From Planctomycetota bacterium (lineage in GTDB: Bacteria > Planctomycetota > UBA8742 > UBA2392), in NCBI GenBank assembly GCA_020847415.1, contig JADLBZ010000291.1, positions 1 to 36,740 of the forward strand: a stretch of 36,740 nucleotides of DNA. Direction: 5' to 3'. Both the position numbers and the translations under genes were made by a program. The notes under the pieces are model-generated. The model did not search any database, had not been told where the DNA came from, and saw only the letters and a program-made list of their open reading frames with translations. Position 1 is the stretch's first letter. Each line of letters opens with the position of its first letter. Shown piece by piece: positions 15,893 through 26,901 of this stretch.

Positions 15893-15921
15893 ATAATCCG
15901 CGAAAAGCGTTTCCTTGGCAA
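15893..15921 (-). promoter_or_regulatory. Promoter for the metallophosphoesterase gene
   Basis: On the minus strand TTGCCA (15921-15916, five of six) is followed after 17 bases (15915-15899) by GATTAT (15898-15893, four of six). Transcription would begin near 15886 with a 30-base leader. It is the evidence that decides the GTG start at 15856. Confidence 0.4.
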
Positions 15922-15925
15922 GTGG

Positions 15926-15954
15926 CATGGCCCGGCAACGATTGCCGGGCCATG
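15926..15954 (-). terminator. Terminator hairpin after the pseudopilin operon
   Basis: A 13-bp perfect stem (15926-15938 with 15942-15954) encloses a 3-base loop (CGA). It lies 22 bases beyond the end of the last pseudopilin gene on the minus strand, immediately before the next promoter. No T-tract follows, so termination may be imperfect. Confidence 0.6.
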
Positions 15955-15976
15955 GGTGGCTTACCGCCGCGAGTGA

Positions 15977-17035
15977 CTACTTCATCATCAGCTCAATATC
16001 GCGGGTGTCCAGCCGTGACATGGGGCCGGAAACCGGCAGGTGCACGGCGCGGGCAAACGAGCGATAGGTGCCGCTGCCGTTGGTCTGGTCGTAGCGCTCC
16101 AGGGAGCGGTCAATCATGGTCAGATCCAGCATGACCACCGCCGGGTAATTCCAGCGGGCCGAGGTGAAGTCGCGGTCCGGGGCCGTGTTGGTCTTCCAGA
16201 TGCCGCCGAACTCGGCGCGCTCCTCGGGGTTGGGCACGGGCAGCGACAGCAAGGCCGCCTGGGGGTTCACCGGGCCCTTGGCCGCGGGGCCGGCGCCGGG
16301 CTGGCGGGCCGTCCACACCCAGCTTGAGTTCTTCACCGACTTGTGCACTTCGGGCATGGTGTCATAGCTGAACGAGCCGTTGCGGGCGCCAAGCTGGAAG
16401 GCCGCCTGGTCGTCCACGAACACCTTCACCGAGTAGACAAAGGCCGCCAGTTCGTCCTCGTGCGGGGCCAGCTCGGAAACACCGGCCTTGTTGGCGCCCT
16501 TGAGGATACGCACCTGCTCGGCCAGGCTGCGTACCGGCAGCAGGCGGCGCACCAGGTAGCCGCCCTCGGAGAACTGGCCTTCCACGGGCGGGCGCTTGCG
16601 CAGGTAGTAGGCCACGATGGCGTCGCCGGTCACGTAGCGCTGCTCCTTGGCGTCGTACCAGGTCGAGCGCGCGGCAAACAGCAGGAACTCGCGGATCTTG
16701 CGGGTCTCTTCGGGGTCTTCCTTCACCCAGTCCTGCATGTCCACGTAGATCTCGGAGCCGCGTGCGGCCTCCGGGCTCTCCATGTCATCGGGGCGCAGGC
16801 TGCGCAGGGCCAGCACATCCTCGGCACCCTCGCCGGGGCGCATGCGCATCAGGTCCTGCTCCATGGTGTCCATGGCCACGCGGGCCTGCTGGTACACGTC
16901 CACGCGGCGCGAGGCGCGCACGTACATCTCCTGCGCGGTTACAAACATCGTGCGCAGCATCAGCATCACGATCAGCATCAGGCCGATCGCGATCATCAGC
17001 TCGAGCAGCGTGAAACCTCTACGGATGGTTCTCAT
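15977..17035 (-). CDS. Pseudopilin, PilW/GspJ-like
   Basis: This is a 352-residue class III signal-peptide protein. The start MRTIRRG is followed by FTLLELMIAIGLMLIVML, the prepilin peptidase site with Glu5 and a hydrophobic stem. The remaining 320 residues are a large globular head, longer than other pseudopilins, consistent with a minor subunit of the PilW/GspJ kind. No clear binding motif is visible in the head. The ATG lies directly before the positive leader. It is the last gene of a five-gene pseudopilin operon and is followed by a terminator hairpin. Which machine it belongs to is unknown because no secretion ATPase, platform or secretin gene is adjacent. Confidence 0.85.
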   Translation of the reverse strand: MRTIRRGFTLLELMIAIGLMLIVMLMLRTMFVTAQEMYVRASRRVDVYQQARVAMDTMEQDLMRMRPGEGAEDVLALRSLRPDDMESPEAARGSEIYVDMQDWVKEDPEETRKIREFLLFAARSTWYDAKEQRYVTGDAIVAYYLRKRPPVEGQFSEGGYLVRRLLPVRSLAEQVRILKGANKAGVSELAPHEDELAAFVYSVKVFVDDQAAFQLGARNGSFSYDTMPEVHKSVKNSSWVWTARQPGAGPAAKGPVNPQAALLSLPVPNPEERAEFGGIWKTNTAPDRDFTSARWNYPAVVMLDLTMIDRSLERYDQTNGSGTYRSFARAVHLPVSGPMSRLDTRDIELMMK

Positions 17036-17120
17036 GGCTTGCTCCCGGGCCAGTGCTGCGCGCCCATTGCAACTGGTGTGTCCGTTTCGTCCCGCAGCCG
17101 CGTCCAGCCGCGACAGGCGC

Positions 17121-17888
17121 TTAGCGTGCCACGGCGATGTAGAAATCAGTCTCGTAGTACGGGGTATTCTGCACTTCTTCGCCGGCTTCCTCGGCGTACT
17201 CGAAGCCCTTGTAGACCTTCACGTGCACCACAAACAGGTCCTCAAGAGGCAGCTTGAAGCCGGGGTTGGCGGGGTCTTCCACACCCGAGCGCGCCAGGCT
17301 GCGGCGGATGCTGAAATCAAAGCTGTAAAACATGCGGTCGTCAGGGTCCAGGCCGTACAGGGCGCTGGCCCGGCGCAGGCTGTCGGGCAGCAGGCGGAAA
17401 GCCTCGGGCCGGCCGTTTTCCCACGAGCGCGGGTTGCCCGCCGAATCCATGCTGTCGTTGGGAAGGCTGGTCAGCATGGGCCGCAGCGCCTCCTCACCCG
17501 TGGTGCCGGCCTGAAACATGGCCGCCGGCAACCGGAAGAACACGGCGTTCTCCACGGGCGTGCCGCCCAGATCAGTGGGGATCTCCTTGGCATAGCTCCC
17601 CTGCTCGTAATCCTTCATGAACTTGTTGGGCAGGAAGGTCAGCGAGCTGCCGGGGTAGTCAAACTTGTAGACCGTCTTGTCGCCCACCTGGATGGGGCGC
17701 GAAAGGCTCTGGGTCAGCAGCGAGCGCACGTTGCGGGTGATTTCCGCGGCGCGCGTCGAATCCATGGCCTGCCGGGACAGGCGCTGGTTCGTAATGAACA
17801 GCGCCACGATGGCAGACCCGCCCAGGGCGAAGATCGCCATGGCCACCAGGATTTCTGTGAGCGTGAAGCCCTTGCGTGCTTTGCGCAT
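17121..17888 (-). CDS. Pseudopilin, PilV/GspI-like
   Basis: This is a 255-residue pseudopilin with leader MRKARKG and FTLTEILVAMAIFALGGSA, where Glu5 is conserved. The position after a GspH-like gene and before a GspJ-like gene matches the H-I-J order of minor pseudopilins. The head (about 30-255) contains a strand-rich region ending in ETDFYIAV. Minor pseudopilins form the tip complex that starts fibre assembly. The start is the ATG immediately before the basic leader. Confidence 0.85.
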   Translation of the reverse strand: MRKARKGFTLTEILVAMAIFALGGSAIVALFITNQRLSRQAMDSTRAAEITRNVRSLLTQSLSRPIQVGDKTVYKFDYPGSSLTFLPNKFMKDYEQGSYAKEIPTDLGGTPVENAVFFRLPAAMFQAGTTGEEALRPMLTSLPNDSMDSAGNPRSWENGRPEAFRLLPDSLRRASALYGLDPDDRMFYSFDFSIRRSLARSGVEDPANPGFKLPLEDLFVVHVKVYKGFEYAEEAGEEVQNTPYYETDFYIAVAR

Positions 17889-17936
17889 GATCCCCTCTTC
17901 TGCTGCGTGCCCATGGAATCCGGGGCATTCGTACCG

Positions 17937-18605
17937 CTACTGCATGTCCGTTTCTTCGGCATCAACGGGCGAAGTGCGCCGCACGGCGCCGGTGGCCGGG
18001 TTGAAATCCACAAACATGAAGCGCGTGTCGTCGGTGACCACCATGTCGGCTTCAATGCCCTTGGTCTTGCCCGTGTCCAGCACGTAGCCGGGCTTGTCCT
18101 CGGGCACCATCAGGCGGCCATCAGGGCGGATACCGATCTTGTACCTGCCCTCAAACTTCTCGTTGGCCTGCTCGGGCAGGTCCAGGATCGGGCCCTTGGG
18201 GGCTGCGTTCAGCCACTTGGCAGCAAAGTGCACGTCGCCGCCCACCTGCGCCTCAAAGTTGAGCTGCTTCACGAAGGTGATGACCGCCTCGCCTTCCTGC
18301 GGGTCAGGGTTGATGCGGAACAGCGCCAGGCCGGGGCCTGCCTCAACCTGGTAGATGCCGCCCGTGTCAATGGCTGTCTTCTCTTCATAGGCAACCAGCA
18401 CATGAATCTGGCGCGTGTTCATGGCCTCGGTGCGGGCATAGGCCACAAAGCCCGCCAGGTTGTTGCCCGCCATGGCCAGGCCGCGCCCCGACATGAAACG
18501 CAGGATCACCGGCACCATGACCGTCATCAACAGGCTGATCAGCGCGATGACCACCAGCAACTCGACCAGGGTAAAGCCCCCGGGAGCACGCCTGCGCAGA
18601 ACCAT
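17937..18605 (-). CDS. Pseudopilin, GspH/FimT-like
   Basis: This is a 222-residue pseudopilin. Leader MVLRRRAPGG precedes FTLVELLVVIALISLLMTV with Glu5 present. The segment with ARTEAMNTRQIHVLVAYEE resembles the GspH/FimT region that follows the stem helix (ARSEAI-R-like). The ATG at 18605 is chosen over an in-frame GTG/ATG at 18629 because GGAG precedes it at a normal distance and the leader is of usual length. It is the third gene in the operon order. Confidence 0.85.
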   Translation of the reverse strand: MVLRRRAPGGFTLVELLVVIALISLLMTVMVPVILRFMSGRGLAMAGNNLAGFVAYARTEAMNTRQIHVLVAYEEKTAIDTGGIYQVEAGPGLALFRINPDPQEGEAVITFVKQLNFEAQVGGDVHFAAKWLNAAPKGPILDLPEQANEKFEGRYKIGIRPDGRLMVPEDKPGYVLDTGKTKGIEADMVVTDDTRFMFVDFNPATGAVRRTSPVDAEETDMQ

Positions 18606-18679
18606 GTTCTTCTCCACGTAAAACCGCACGACTCGTGACCTGCCAATTGCGTCCCGCCACGCCCGCTCTGCGGCGTACC

Positions 18680-19270
18680 CTACTTGCCCGCCTTAAGCTC
18701 TTCCCGCGTCTTCACTGATCCCGACGAGCCCATGTACACGAGGTCGTCGTCTGTCTCCCATTCGCGGTCCGGGCCCGCCGACTGGATCACCGCCGACTTG
18801 GTGGCCTTGTCCCACCGGTACCACAGCGGCGTTTCCCAGTTGTCCACGAAGTGCTGCAGCCCGTTGGCGTCACCCCGCAGGTTGTCCTGCACCTGCTCGG
18901 GCGCGATCTCGGGCGCATGCTGGCGGCCCTTGTACAGCGGGGCCTCCTGCCAGACCGCCGCCGAAGGCGCAGCGTAGAACACCATCATCTGGCTGCTGGC
19001 CAGTTTGGGGTCCGAGTCAATCTGGCCGGACAGCGTACCCACATCCTTGCGGAACTTGGCCATGTCCAGCCCGCTCTTCTGCTGGGAGACCGCCGCGCCC
19101 GTTGTGCTGAGCAAGCTGCGCGTGGCCTGTTCCTCGGATTTGCTGAGCCAGGGAATAATGGCCAGCGCCAGCACCGCCACCAGGGTGGCAATGATGGCAA
19201 TCACGATCATCAGCTCGATCAGCGTGAAGCCCGCCGCCCCCGCCCTGCGCATGTTGCTGTGCATCCTCAT
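18680..19270 (-). CDS. Major-type pseudopilin, GspG-like (second copy)
   Basis: This is a 196-residue pseudopilin. The leader MRMHSNMRRAGAAG is long; then FTLIELMIVIAIIATLVAV. The C-terminal part has WETPLWYRW (the DPWGN-like position of GspG) and AGPDREWETDDDLVYMGS, an Asp-rich loop like the calcium site of GspG. The WETPL in place of DPWGN is a variant. It follows another GspG-like gene by 15 bases, so there are two in tandem; one may be the major subunit and one accessory. Confidence 0.87.
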   Translation of the reverse strand: MRMHSNMRRAGAAGFTLIELMIVIAIIATLVAVLALAIIPWLSKSEEQATRSLLSTTGAAVSQQKSGLDMAKFRKDVGTLSGQIDSDPKLASSQMMVFYAAPSAAVWQEAPLYKGRQHAPEIAPEQVQDNLRGDANGLQHFVDNWETPLWYRWDKATKSAVIQSAGPDREWETDDDLVYMGSSGSVKTREELKAGK

Positions 19271-19285
19271 GGTCTCGTCTCCGGC

Positions 19286-19822
19286 CTACTCGGCGCCCAG
19301 GTAGATGTCGTCTTCGGTGTCAATCTGCCCGTCCGGGCCCTTGGAGATGATGTCGTAGGCTTCGTTGTGCTTCTTGCCGCGATAGGGCTTGTCGCCTCCT
19401 GCCTTGCTGAGCTTGGCGGTGTAGTTGCGGTAGATGTAGGGCTGGTTCCAGGGGTCCAGGAAGCCCGGCTTGCTCTTCACTTCGCCCTCGCCGAAGGTGT
19501 CCTTGGGGACATACGAACCCTTGCCCGCCTTCTCGGGGCCGGTGACCAGCGCCTCGTACAGCTCCGGGTTGCCATCCACGTAGTCGCCCTCGCTGTTGCG
19601 GCCACTGCGTGGGTATTCGTTGTCACCCTTGCCGTTATCGTCCTGCCACTTGCCCATGGCCGCGGGAATCACGTTCTTGACGAAGTACTCGGCCTTGCCG
19701 ATCTCGCCCTTGCCCTGGGCGCTGAGCAGCACAGCTACCAGCACCACGGCTAGAACGCCGATGATGGCCACAACGATGATCAACTCAATCAGGGTGAAGC
19801 CCGACCGTGCGCGACGAGTCAT
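19286..19822 (-). CDS. Major-type pseudopilin, GspG-like (first copy)
   Basis: This is a 178-residue pseudopilin with short leader MTRRARSG and FTLIELIIVVAIIGVLAVV. The tail has FLDPWNQPYIYRN, matching the GspG DPW-N-PY motif, and SKGPDGQIDTEDDIYLG, the acidic calcium-binding loop. The ATG at 19822 is supported by GGAGG 4 bases upstream; a longer in-frame start at 19918 has no leader character. It is the first gene of the operon, the usual place for the major pseudopilin, and the best candidate for the main fibre subunit. Confidence 0.9.
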   Translation of the reverse strand: MTRRARSGFTLIELIIVVAIIGVLAVVLVAVLLSAQGKGEIGKAEYFVKNVIPAAMGKWQDDNGKGDNEYPRSGRNSEGDYVDGNPELYEALVTGPEKAGKGSYVPKDTFGEGEVKSKPGFLDPWNQPYIYRNYTAKLSKAGGDKPYRGKKHNEAYDIISKGPDGQIDTEDDIYLGAE

Positions 19823-19956
19823 TGCGCCTCCGTGGCAGCGTGGGGTTGAGTGTGCAAACGATACGCCAAACTGCACCGGACCCCACGCCGGCATGCACAG
19901 CTTGACGCAAGTGCCCAATCCACCTTGGGTTTCATCAATCTAACCGGAACAGCTCT

Positions 19957-19984
19957 ATGCTAGCCCTGCGGTGACCGGATGCAA
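19957..19984 (-). promoter_or_regulatory. Weak promoter candidate for the pseudopilin operon
   Basis: On the minus strand TTGCAT (19984-19979) is followed after 16 bases by TAGCAT (19962-19957). It lies in the 197-base gap between ccmA and the first pseudopilin gene, giving a leader of about 128 bases. No other element is seen in that gap. Confidence 0.25.
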
Positions 19985-20019
19985 GCACGGTAGCGGCTGG
20001 TATCGGCCCGGTAACGAGA

Positions 20020-20652
20020 TCAGGCAATGTGACCGTCTGCGAGTTCCAGCACACGGTCCGCCACCCGGCGGGCGGAATCGTGGTCATGGGTGCTGAATAC
20101 GACCACGGCGCCGCGGCCGGCCTCCTCGCGGGCCATGGCCCAAAGGCGCTCCTGGGCCGCGGTGTCCAGGGCGGTGCTGGGTTCGTCCAGCAGCAGCAGG
20201 GCCGGTTCATGCACCAGGGCGCGGCACAGGGCAGCCGCCTGCTCCTGGCCGCGGGAAAGCTCCGCCACCGGGAAGTCGGCAAAGCGGGCAGCGCCGAATC
20301 GCTCAACCAGGGCGTCGGCGCGCCGGGCGGGCTCTGCCACCCCGTACAGGTTGCCGAACATGCGCAGGTTCTCACGCACAGTCAGGGTGCCGTCCAGCAT
20401 GCTCTCGTGGCCCAGGTAGCCCACCAGGGCGCGGGCCTTGCCGGTCTGGCGCCCGGCGTCCAGCTCGCCCAGCAGGTAACGGCCGCCAGCGGCGCGCAAC
20501 ATGGTGGCCAAGATGCGGATCAGGGTCGTCTTGCCGGCGCCGTTGCGCCCGATCAGCGCCGTCACCGTGCCCGAATCCAGCTTCAGGTCCACCCCGCGCA
20601 GCACATGGGTCGCGCCATAGGACTTGCGAATGCCCTCGCACTGCACCTGCAT
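20020..20652 (-). CDS. ccmA: ABC transporter ATPase, CcmA-like (haem export)
   Basis: This is a 210-residue ABC ATPase. It has Walker A GRNGAGKT (35-42), a signature LSRGQ (132-136, the usual LSGGQ with Gly to Arg), Walker B LLLLDEP (152-158) and the switch His189. The length and position at the end of a ccm operon support CcmA, which hydrolyses ATP to release holo-CcmE from the CcmCD complex. The membrane partners CcmB and CcmC are not in the window. The ATG overlaps the upstream stop by one base (TGATG); a GTG three bases earlier is also possible. A generic exporter ATPase is the alternative, made less likely by its neighbours. Confidence 0.82.
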   Translation of the reverse strand: MQVQCEGIRKSYGATHVLRGVDLKLDSGTVTALIGRNGAGKTTLIRILATMLRAAGGRYLLGELDAGRQTGKARALVGYLGHESMLDGTLTVRENLRMFGNLYGVAEPARRADALVERFGAARFADFPVAELSRGQEQAAALCRALVHEPALLLLDEPSTALDTAAQERLWAMAREEAGRGAVVVFSTHDHDSARRVADRVLELADGHIA

Positions 20653-22232
20653 CACGGTTTCTCCGGGTGCAGGTCGTGCTCGATCAGGCGGTTCAGCAGG
20701 CGCAGGCGCTGCTCGGCGTAGCTGGCGGCGGGCAGGCGACCTGCCGCGAACTCGGCCTTCAGCTCGCGCAGGGCTTGCACCACCTCAGCGCGCGAGGCCG
20801 GCAGCCGCGCCAGCCGCTCCAGCTGGCCCTCGCGGGGCTTGCGCAGGCTGGCTGCCAGCGCGCCCAGGAAGGCCAGCCCGAACAGCAGGGCCAGGGCGCG
20901 GAACAGCACTTGCGTGTTCAGCCTGGCTCCGGGCAGTGTCTCGTCTTCGTCGGCGGGTGCCGCGGTCTCGGGCCCCGCGGCCAGTTGTTCCTGGGCGGCG
21001 CGCGTAAACCCGAACACCAGGTCGTACCCCTGGCTGGGGGCAGCCACCGGGTCCACGGCCCGGGCCGCGGGCCAGGCAAGCCGGTCGCCCCGCACCACGG
21101 GCGAGTCAAACAGCCGCCGGTTCTCGTCCGCGACCAGGCCGGAAAGGTCCAGCCGACCGTCGGCCTCGGCGCTGACCTGCCGCACCGCAAAGGGCAGCTT
21201 GCGCTGCAGGCGCAGGTGTTTGCCGGGCTCGGCCAGGTCCACGCCGCAGGCATGCCGCAGGCGCAGCACCAGCCGCCCGGGCTTGCCGTTGCGGGCAGGG
21301 GGAACCACGCGCCGGAACGTGATCGCGGCTGTGCGCGCGTCGGGCGTTTCCTCGGGGCTGAACAGCGTTTCGCCCTCGCCGGTGAAGTCCAGGGCTGCGT
21401 CCAGGTTCAGGGCGTGCCAGCCGTCGGCCGAGTACTGGGCACCCTTGCTGTAGGTGGGCGTCATGCCGTGCATGGCGTCGCCCAGCCCGAAATTCCAGGC
21501 CCACAGGGCGTTCGTGTCTTCGGGCGCCGGCTGGGCGGTGGCGGCGGGCAGGCCCTGGGCAAAGATGAAAATGCGACCGTAAACCTGCGGCAACTGGCGG
21601 GCCAGCACGCCGGGCGGGGCCATGAAGGTCAGCGTCACGGCGTCGCCCAGGTAAACCGCAAGGTCCGGGTTCGGGTTCTCAATGGTCAATGTCTCGGTTA
21701 CCAGCACCGGGGCGAACTTGAGGTCCGAGCGCAGCTGCGCTTCCAGTTCCAGCTTGTGCTCGGCCACCAGGGTGGCGACGTCGCCGCCACACGAGTGAAA
21801 GCCGATCTGGACCTCGGCTTCCGGCTGGGCGGCGGTCAGCCAGCATTCGCGCAGCAGGGGCCGCCACAGGCCGTCCACACGGGCGGCAACGGCCAGCCGG
21901 CGCTCCAGGGGCAGGCCGGCCAGAACAAAACGACCATCGGAATCGGTGGGCGCAAACACGCCGCCCCCAATGCCGGGCGCGCCGCCCAGGCCGCCGAAGG
22001 GTGTTTCGGGCTTGCGACCGGCCGAGAGGGCCTCCATGGCTTCCTGCCAGCAGCCGGCCACCAGTTCGTTAAAGGGCGGGCATTGCTCGGGCAGCGCAAT
22101 GGCGCCCACCAGCGTGCCGGTGTCGTAGGAGCGCTGCTCCGCCACGCCGTCGGCCAGACGACCGCGCACCGTGCCCTGTGCGCACAGGGCGCCGGGCAGG
22201 GCAGCCAGCAGGCACAGCAGCAGGGCGCGCAT
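20652..22232 (-). CDS. Exported membrane-anchored protein in the ccm operon, CcmI-like tail
   Basis: This is a 526-residue protein I cannot assign to a named family. It has a signal peptide (about 1-19), a periplasmic region of about 430 residues that includes a carboxypeptidase-regulatory-like stretch (GRFVLAGLPLERRLAV), a single membrane helix (VLFRALALLFGLAFLGALAA), and a cytoplasmic tail with ALRELKAEFAAGRLP. That tail matches the CcmI-type motif also seen in the preceding gene. The ATG at 22232 overlaps the previous stop by one base; an in-frame start at 22481 would extend across the upstream gene with low-complexity sequence. Location between the CcmI-like gene and ccmA suggests a role in apocytochrome handling or complex assembly, which is inference. 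Confidence 0.75.
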   Translation of the reverse strand: MRALLLCLLAALPGALCAQGTVRGRLADGVAEQRSYDTGTLVGAIALPEQCPPFNELVAGCWQEAMEALSAGRKPETPFGGLGGAPGIGGGVFAPTDSDGRFVLAGLPLERRLAVAARVDGLWRPLLRECWLTAAQPEAEVQIGFHSCGGDVATLVAEHKLELEAQLRSDLKFAPVLVTETLTIENPNPDLAVYLGDAVTLTFMAPPGVLARQLPQVYGRIFIFAQGLPAATAQPAPEDTNALWAWNFGLGDAMHGMTPTYSKGAQYSADGWHALNLDAALDFTGEGETLFSPEETPDARTAAITFRRVVPPARNGKPGRLVLRLRHACGVDLAEPGKHLRLQRKLPFAVRQVSAEADGRLDLSGLVADENRRLFDSPVVRGDRLAWPAARAVDPVAAPSQGYDLVFGFTRAAQEQLAAGPETAAPADEDETLPGARLNTQVLFRALALLFGLAFLGALAASLRKPREGQLERLARLPASRAEVVQALRELKAEFAAGRLPAASYAEQRLRLLNRLIEHDLHPEKP

Positions 22233-22621
22233 CAGGGCTTCTCCTCGCCCAGTTCGCGCTCCAGGCGGGCGCGCACCTCGTTGCGGCGCTGCTGGGACTT
22301 CTCCAGCAGGGTGGTCAGCTCGCGCGCCTGCTGCAGCAAGGCAGGCCGCTGCCGGGCGTGCTCGGTAACCGGGATGCGCCCGGCCTCGTGGTCCTCGTCC
22401 AGGTCCTTCAAGGCACGCATGGCCTCTTCGCGGCGGCGCAAAGCCAGGGCGTACTCGCTTTCGATGTCGCCCACGAACCACAGGCGCCGCTTGCGCGCCA
22501 GGGGCGAAAGCGTGACGGCCCCCATGGCGGCACCCAGGGGGGCCAGGCGCCAGTCCAGGGCTGCCCCCAAGGCCGCCAGGGCCAGGGTGCCCGCCAGCAC
22601 GACTCCCAGCCCGCGGGTCAT
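22232..22621 (-). CDS. Small CcmI-like membrane protein
   Basis: This is a 129-residue protein with two closely spaced N-terminal hydrophobic segments (about 5-23 and 28-41), then a basic stretch (ARKRRLW) and a helical soluble part. Residues with ALKDLDEDHEAGRIP match the short region (DLEFDY-GKLSEEDY type) found in CcmI-like proteins, which hold apocytochrome for ligation. It lacks the large TPR region of proteobacterial CcmI. The start overlaps the ccmH stop by four bases (ATGA), and the stop overlaps the next start by one. Confidence 0.7.
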   Translation of the reverse strand: MTRGLGVVLAGTLALAALGAALDWRLAPLGAAMGAVTLSPLARKRRLWFVGDIESEYALALRRREEAMRALKDLDEDHEAGRIPVTEHARQRPALLQQARELTTLLEKSQQRRNEVRARLERELGEEKP

Positions 22622-23078
22622 TCCATCTCCTTCAGCTCGCGCTCCAGGCGCCGGTCCAGTTCGTCGCCCGTGGCAACCGGCGCCGGCACGGCAGGGACAG
22701 CATCGCGGCTGCGCAGCCGCCAGAATGCCACGCCAAAGGCTGCCAGCAGCAGCGCCACCGCGACGCCCACCACGGCATACAGGCCGGTCTCGCGCGGGGC
22801 CTGCAGCACACCCTCACCGAAGCGCTTCACCATGGCGTCGCGGATGCCGTCGGCATCCAGCCTGGGGTCAGCGGCCAGTTTGCGCAGAAAGGCGCGCTCG
22901 GCGTCCTTGGCCTCGCACACGTTGTGGCTGCACGAAAGCAGGTTCTCGCGGCAGTCACAGGTGCAGAAGAGCTGGCGGCCCACTTCGTCATAAAGGCGCT
23001 GGGCTTCTGCGGGCGAGCGCCACTGCGCCGCCAGCGGGGCGCACAGGGCCAGCAGCGCCAGGATCAGGGACGCCCGGT

Positions 23079-23082
<4 letters not shown>
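22618..23082 (-). CDS. ccmH: Cytochrome c maturation protein CcmH-like
   Basis: This is a 154-residue membrane-anchored thiol protein that would reduce the apocytochrome CxxCH disulfide. It has a signal peptide (about 1-20), then FCTCDCRENLLSCSHNVC with Cys40, 42, 44, 51 and 56, in place of the classical LRCxxC pair. The C-terminal part has one membrane helix (about 102-122) and a Lys/Glu tail. The CxCxC pattern suggests a different disulfide partner. The start overlaps the ccmF stop as ATGA. No CcmG thioredoxin is adjacent. Confidence 0.88.
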
Positions 23083-26359
<3,277 letters not shown>

Positions 26360-26365
26360 CGGGCC

Positions 26366-26791
26366 TCAGGGCTGCGGGGCAACGTTGGCGGGCGTGAGTT
26401 CCTTGCCCTCGTAGCGCGAGGGGCACTGCGTCTGCAGCAGGGTGGCCACAAAGGCCCCGCGCGCGGCGTCGTAGCGACCCTCCATGGTGACATGGGCGGC
26501 CTTTTTCAGGCCCTGGGGCACGTCGTCGCCCTCGTAGATCACCGTGCAGATTGCGTTGCCGGGCTGCGCCCCCTCAGCAGGAATGTCCACCGCGGTAAAG
26601 CGTGTCGGCTTGAACTCGGACTGGATCTCGACGACCTGGGCTTTGACCTTCACGCGCTCGCCGCCGTACGAGCCGGTGGTGAGCTCCGGGATGGTGCGGT
26701 ACTCAATGCCGCCCTGCGTGAGGGCAAACGCCACGGCGCCGCCCACAGCCAGCACAAACAGCACGATGACGACGATTACTTTGGTGTTCAT
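26366..26791 (-). CDS. ccmE: Haem chaperone CcmE, CxxxY variant
   Basis: CcmE receives haem from CcmC and passes it to CcmF. The 141 residues have an N-terminal membrane anchor (about 4-24) and an OB-fold-like periplasmic domain (YRTIPELTTGSYGGERVKVK to AHVTMEGRYDAARGAFVATLL). Where the standard protein has a haem-binding His in HDENY, this one has CPSRY (Cys123, Tyr127), the CxxxY motif of the variant System I described from archaea and some sulfate reducers. The ATG at 26791 is the first that begins with a membrane anchor; longer in-frame starts read through a promoter. Its stop is 6 bases before the ccmF ATG. Confidence 0.88.
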   Translation of the reverse strand: MNTKVIVVIVLFVLAVGGAVAFALTQGGIEYRTIPELTTGSYGGERVKVKAQVVEIQSEFKPTRFTAVDIPAEGAQPGNAICTVIYEGDDVPQGLKKAAHVTMEGRYDAARGAFVATLLQTQCPSRYEGKELTPANVAPQP

Positions 26792-26821
26792 GGGGCACCG
26801 GAAGCGGACGCCAACACAAAT

Positions 26822-26837
26822 GGGGCGTTGCCGCCCC
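26822..26837 (-). terminator. Hairpin with GCAA tetraloop between the kinase and ccmE genes
   Basis: On the minus strand GGGGCG and CGCCCC form a 6-bp stem closed by a GCAA tetraloop (GNRA type), followed by ATTTG. It could end the kinase transcript, or sit at the 5' end of the ccm transcript, since the predicted start site is at its edge. The T content after it is low. Confidence 0.35.
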
Positions 26838-26843
26838 GCGTCC

Positions 26844-26871
26844 TGTATAGCAGTGCCCCGTGCCCGGACAA
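26844..26871 (-). promoter_or_regulatory. Promoter for the ccm operon
   Basis: On the minus strand TTGTCC (26871-26866) is followed after 16 bases by TATACA (26849-26844), with an extended TGC just before it. Transcription would begin near 26837, about 46 bases before the ccmE ATG. Confidence 0.45.
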
Positions 26872-26901
26872 GCAAAATAGCCCCAGCCTGCCGACTGCAG
26901 C

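Noticed and set aside
19935-20375. Minus-strand frame overlapping ccmA
   Set aside because: It is a shadow frame; ccmA has complete ABC motifs in the chosen frame.
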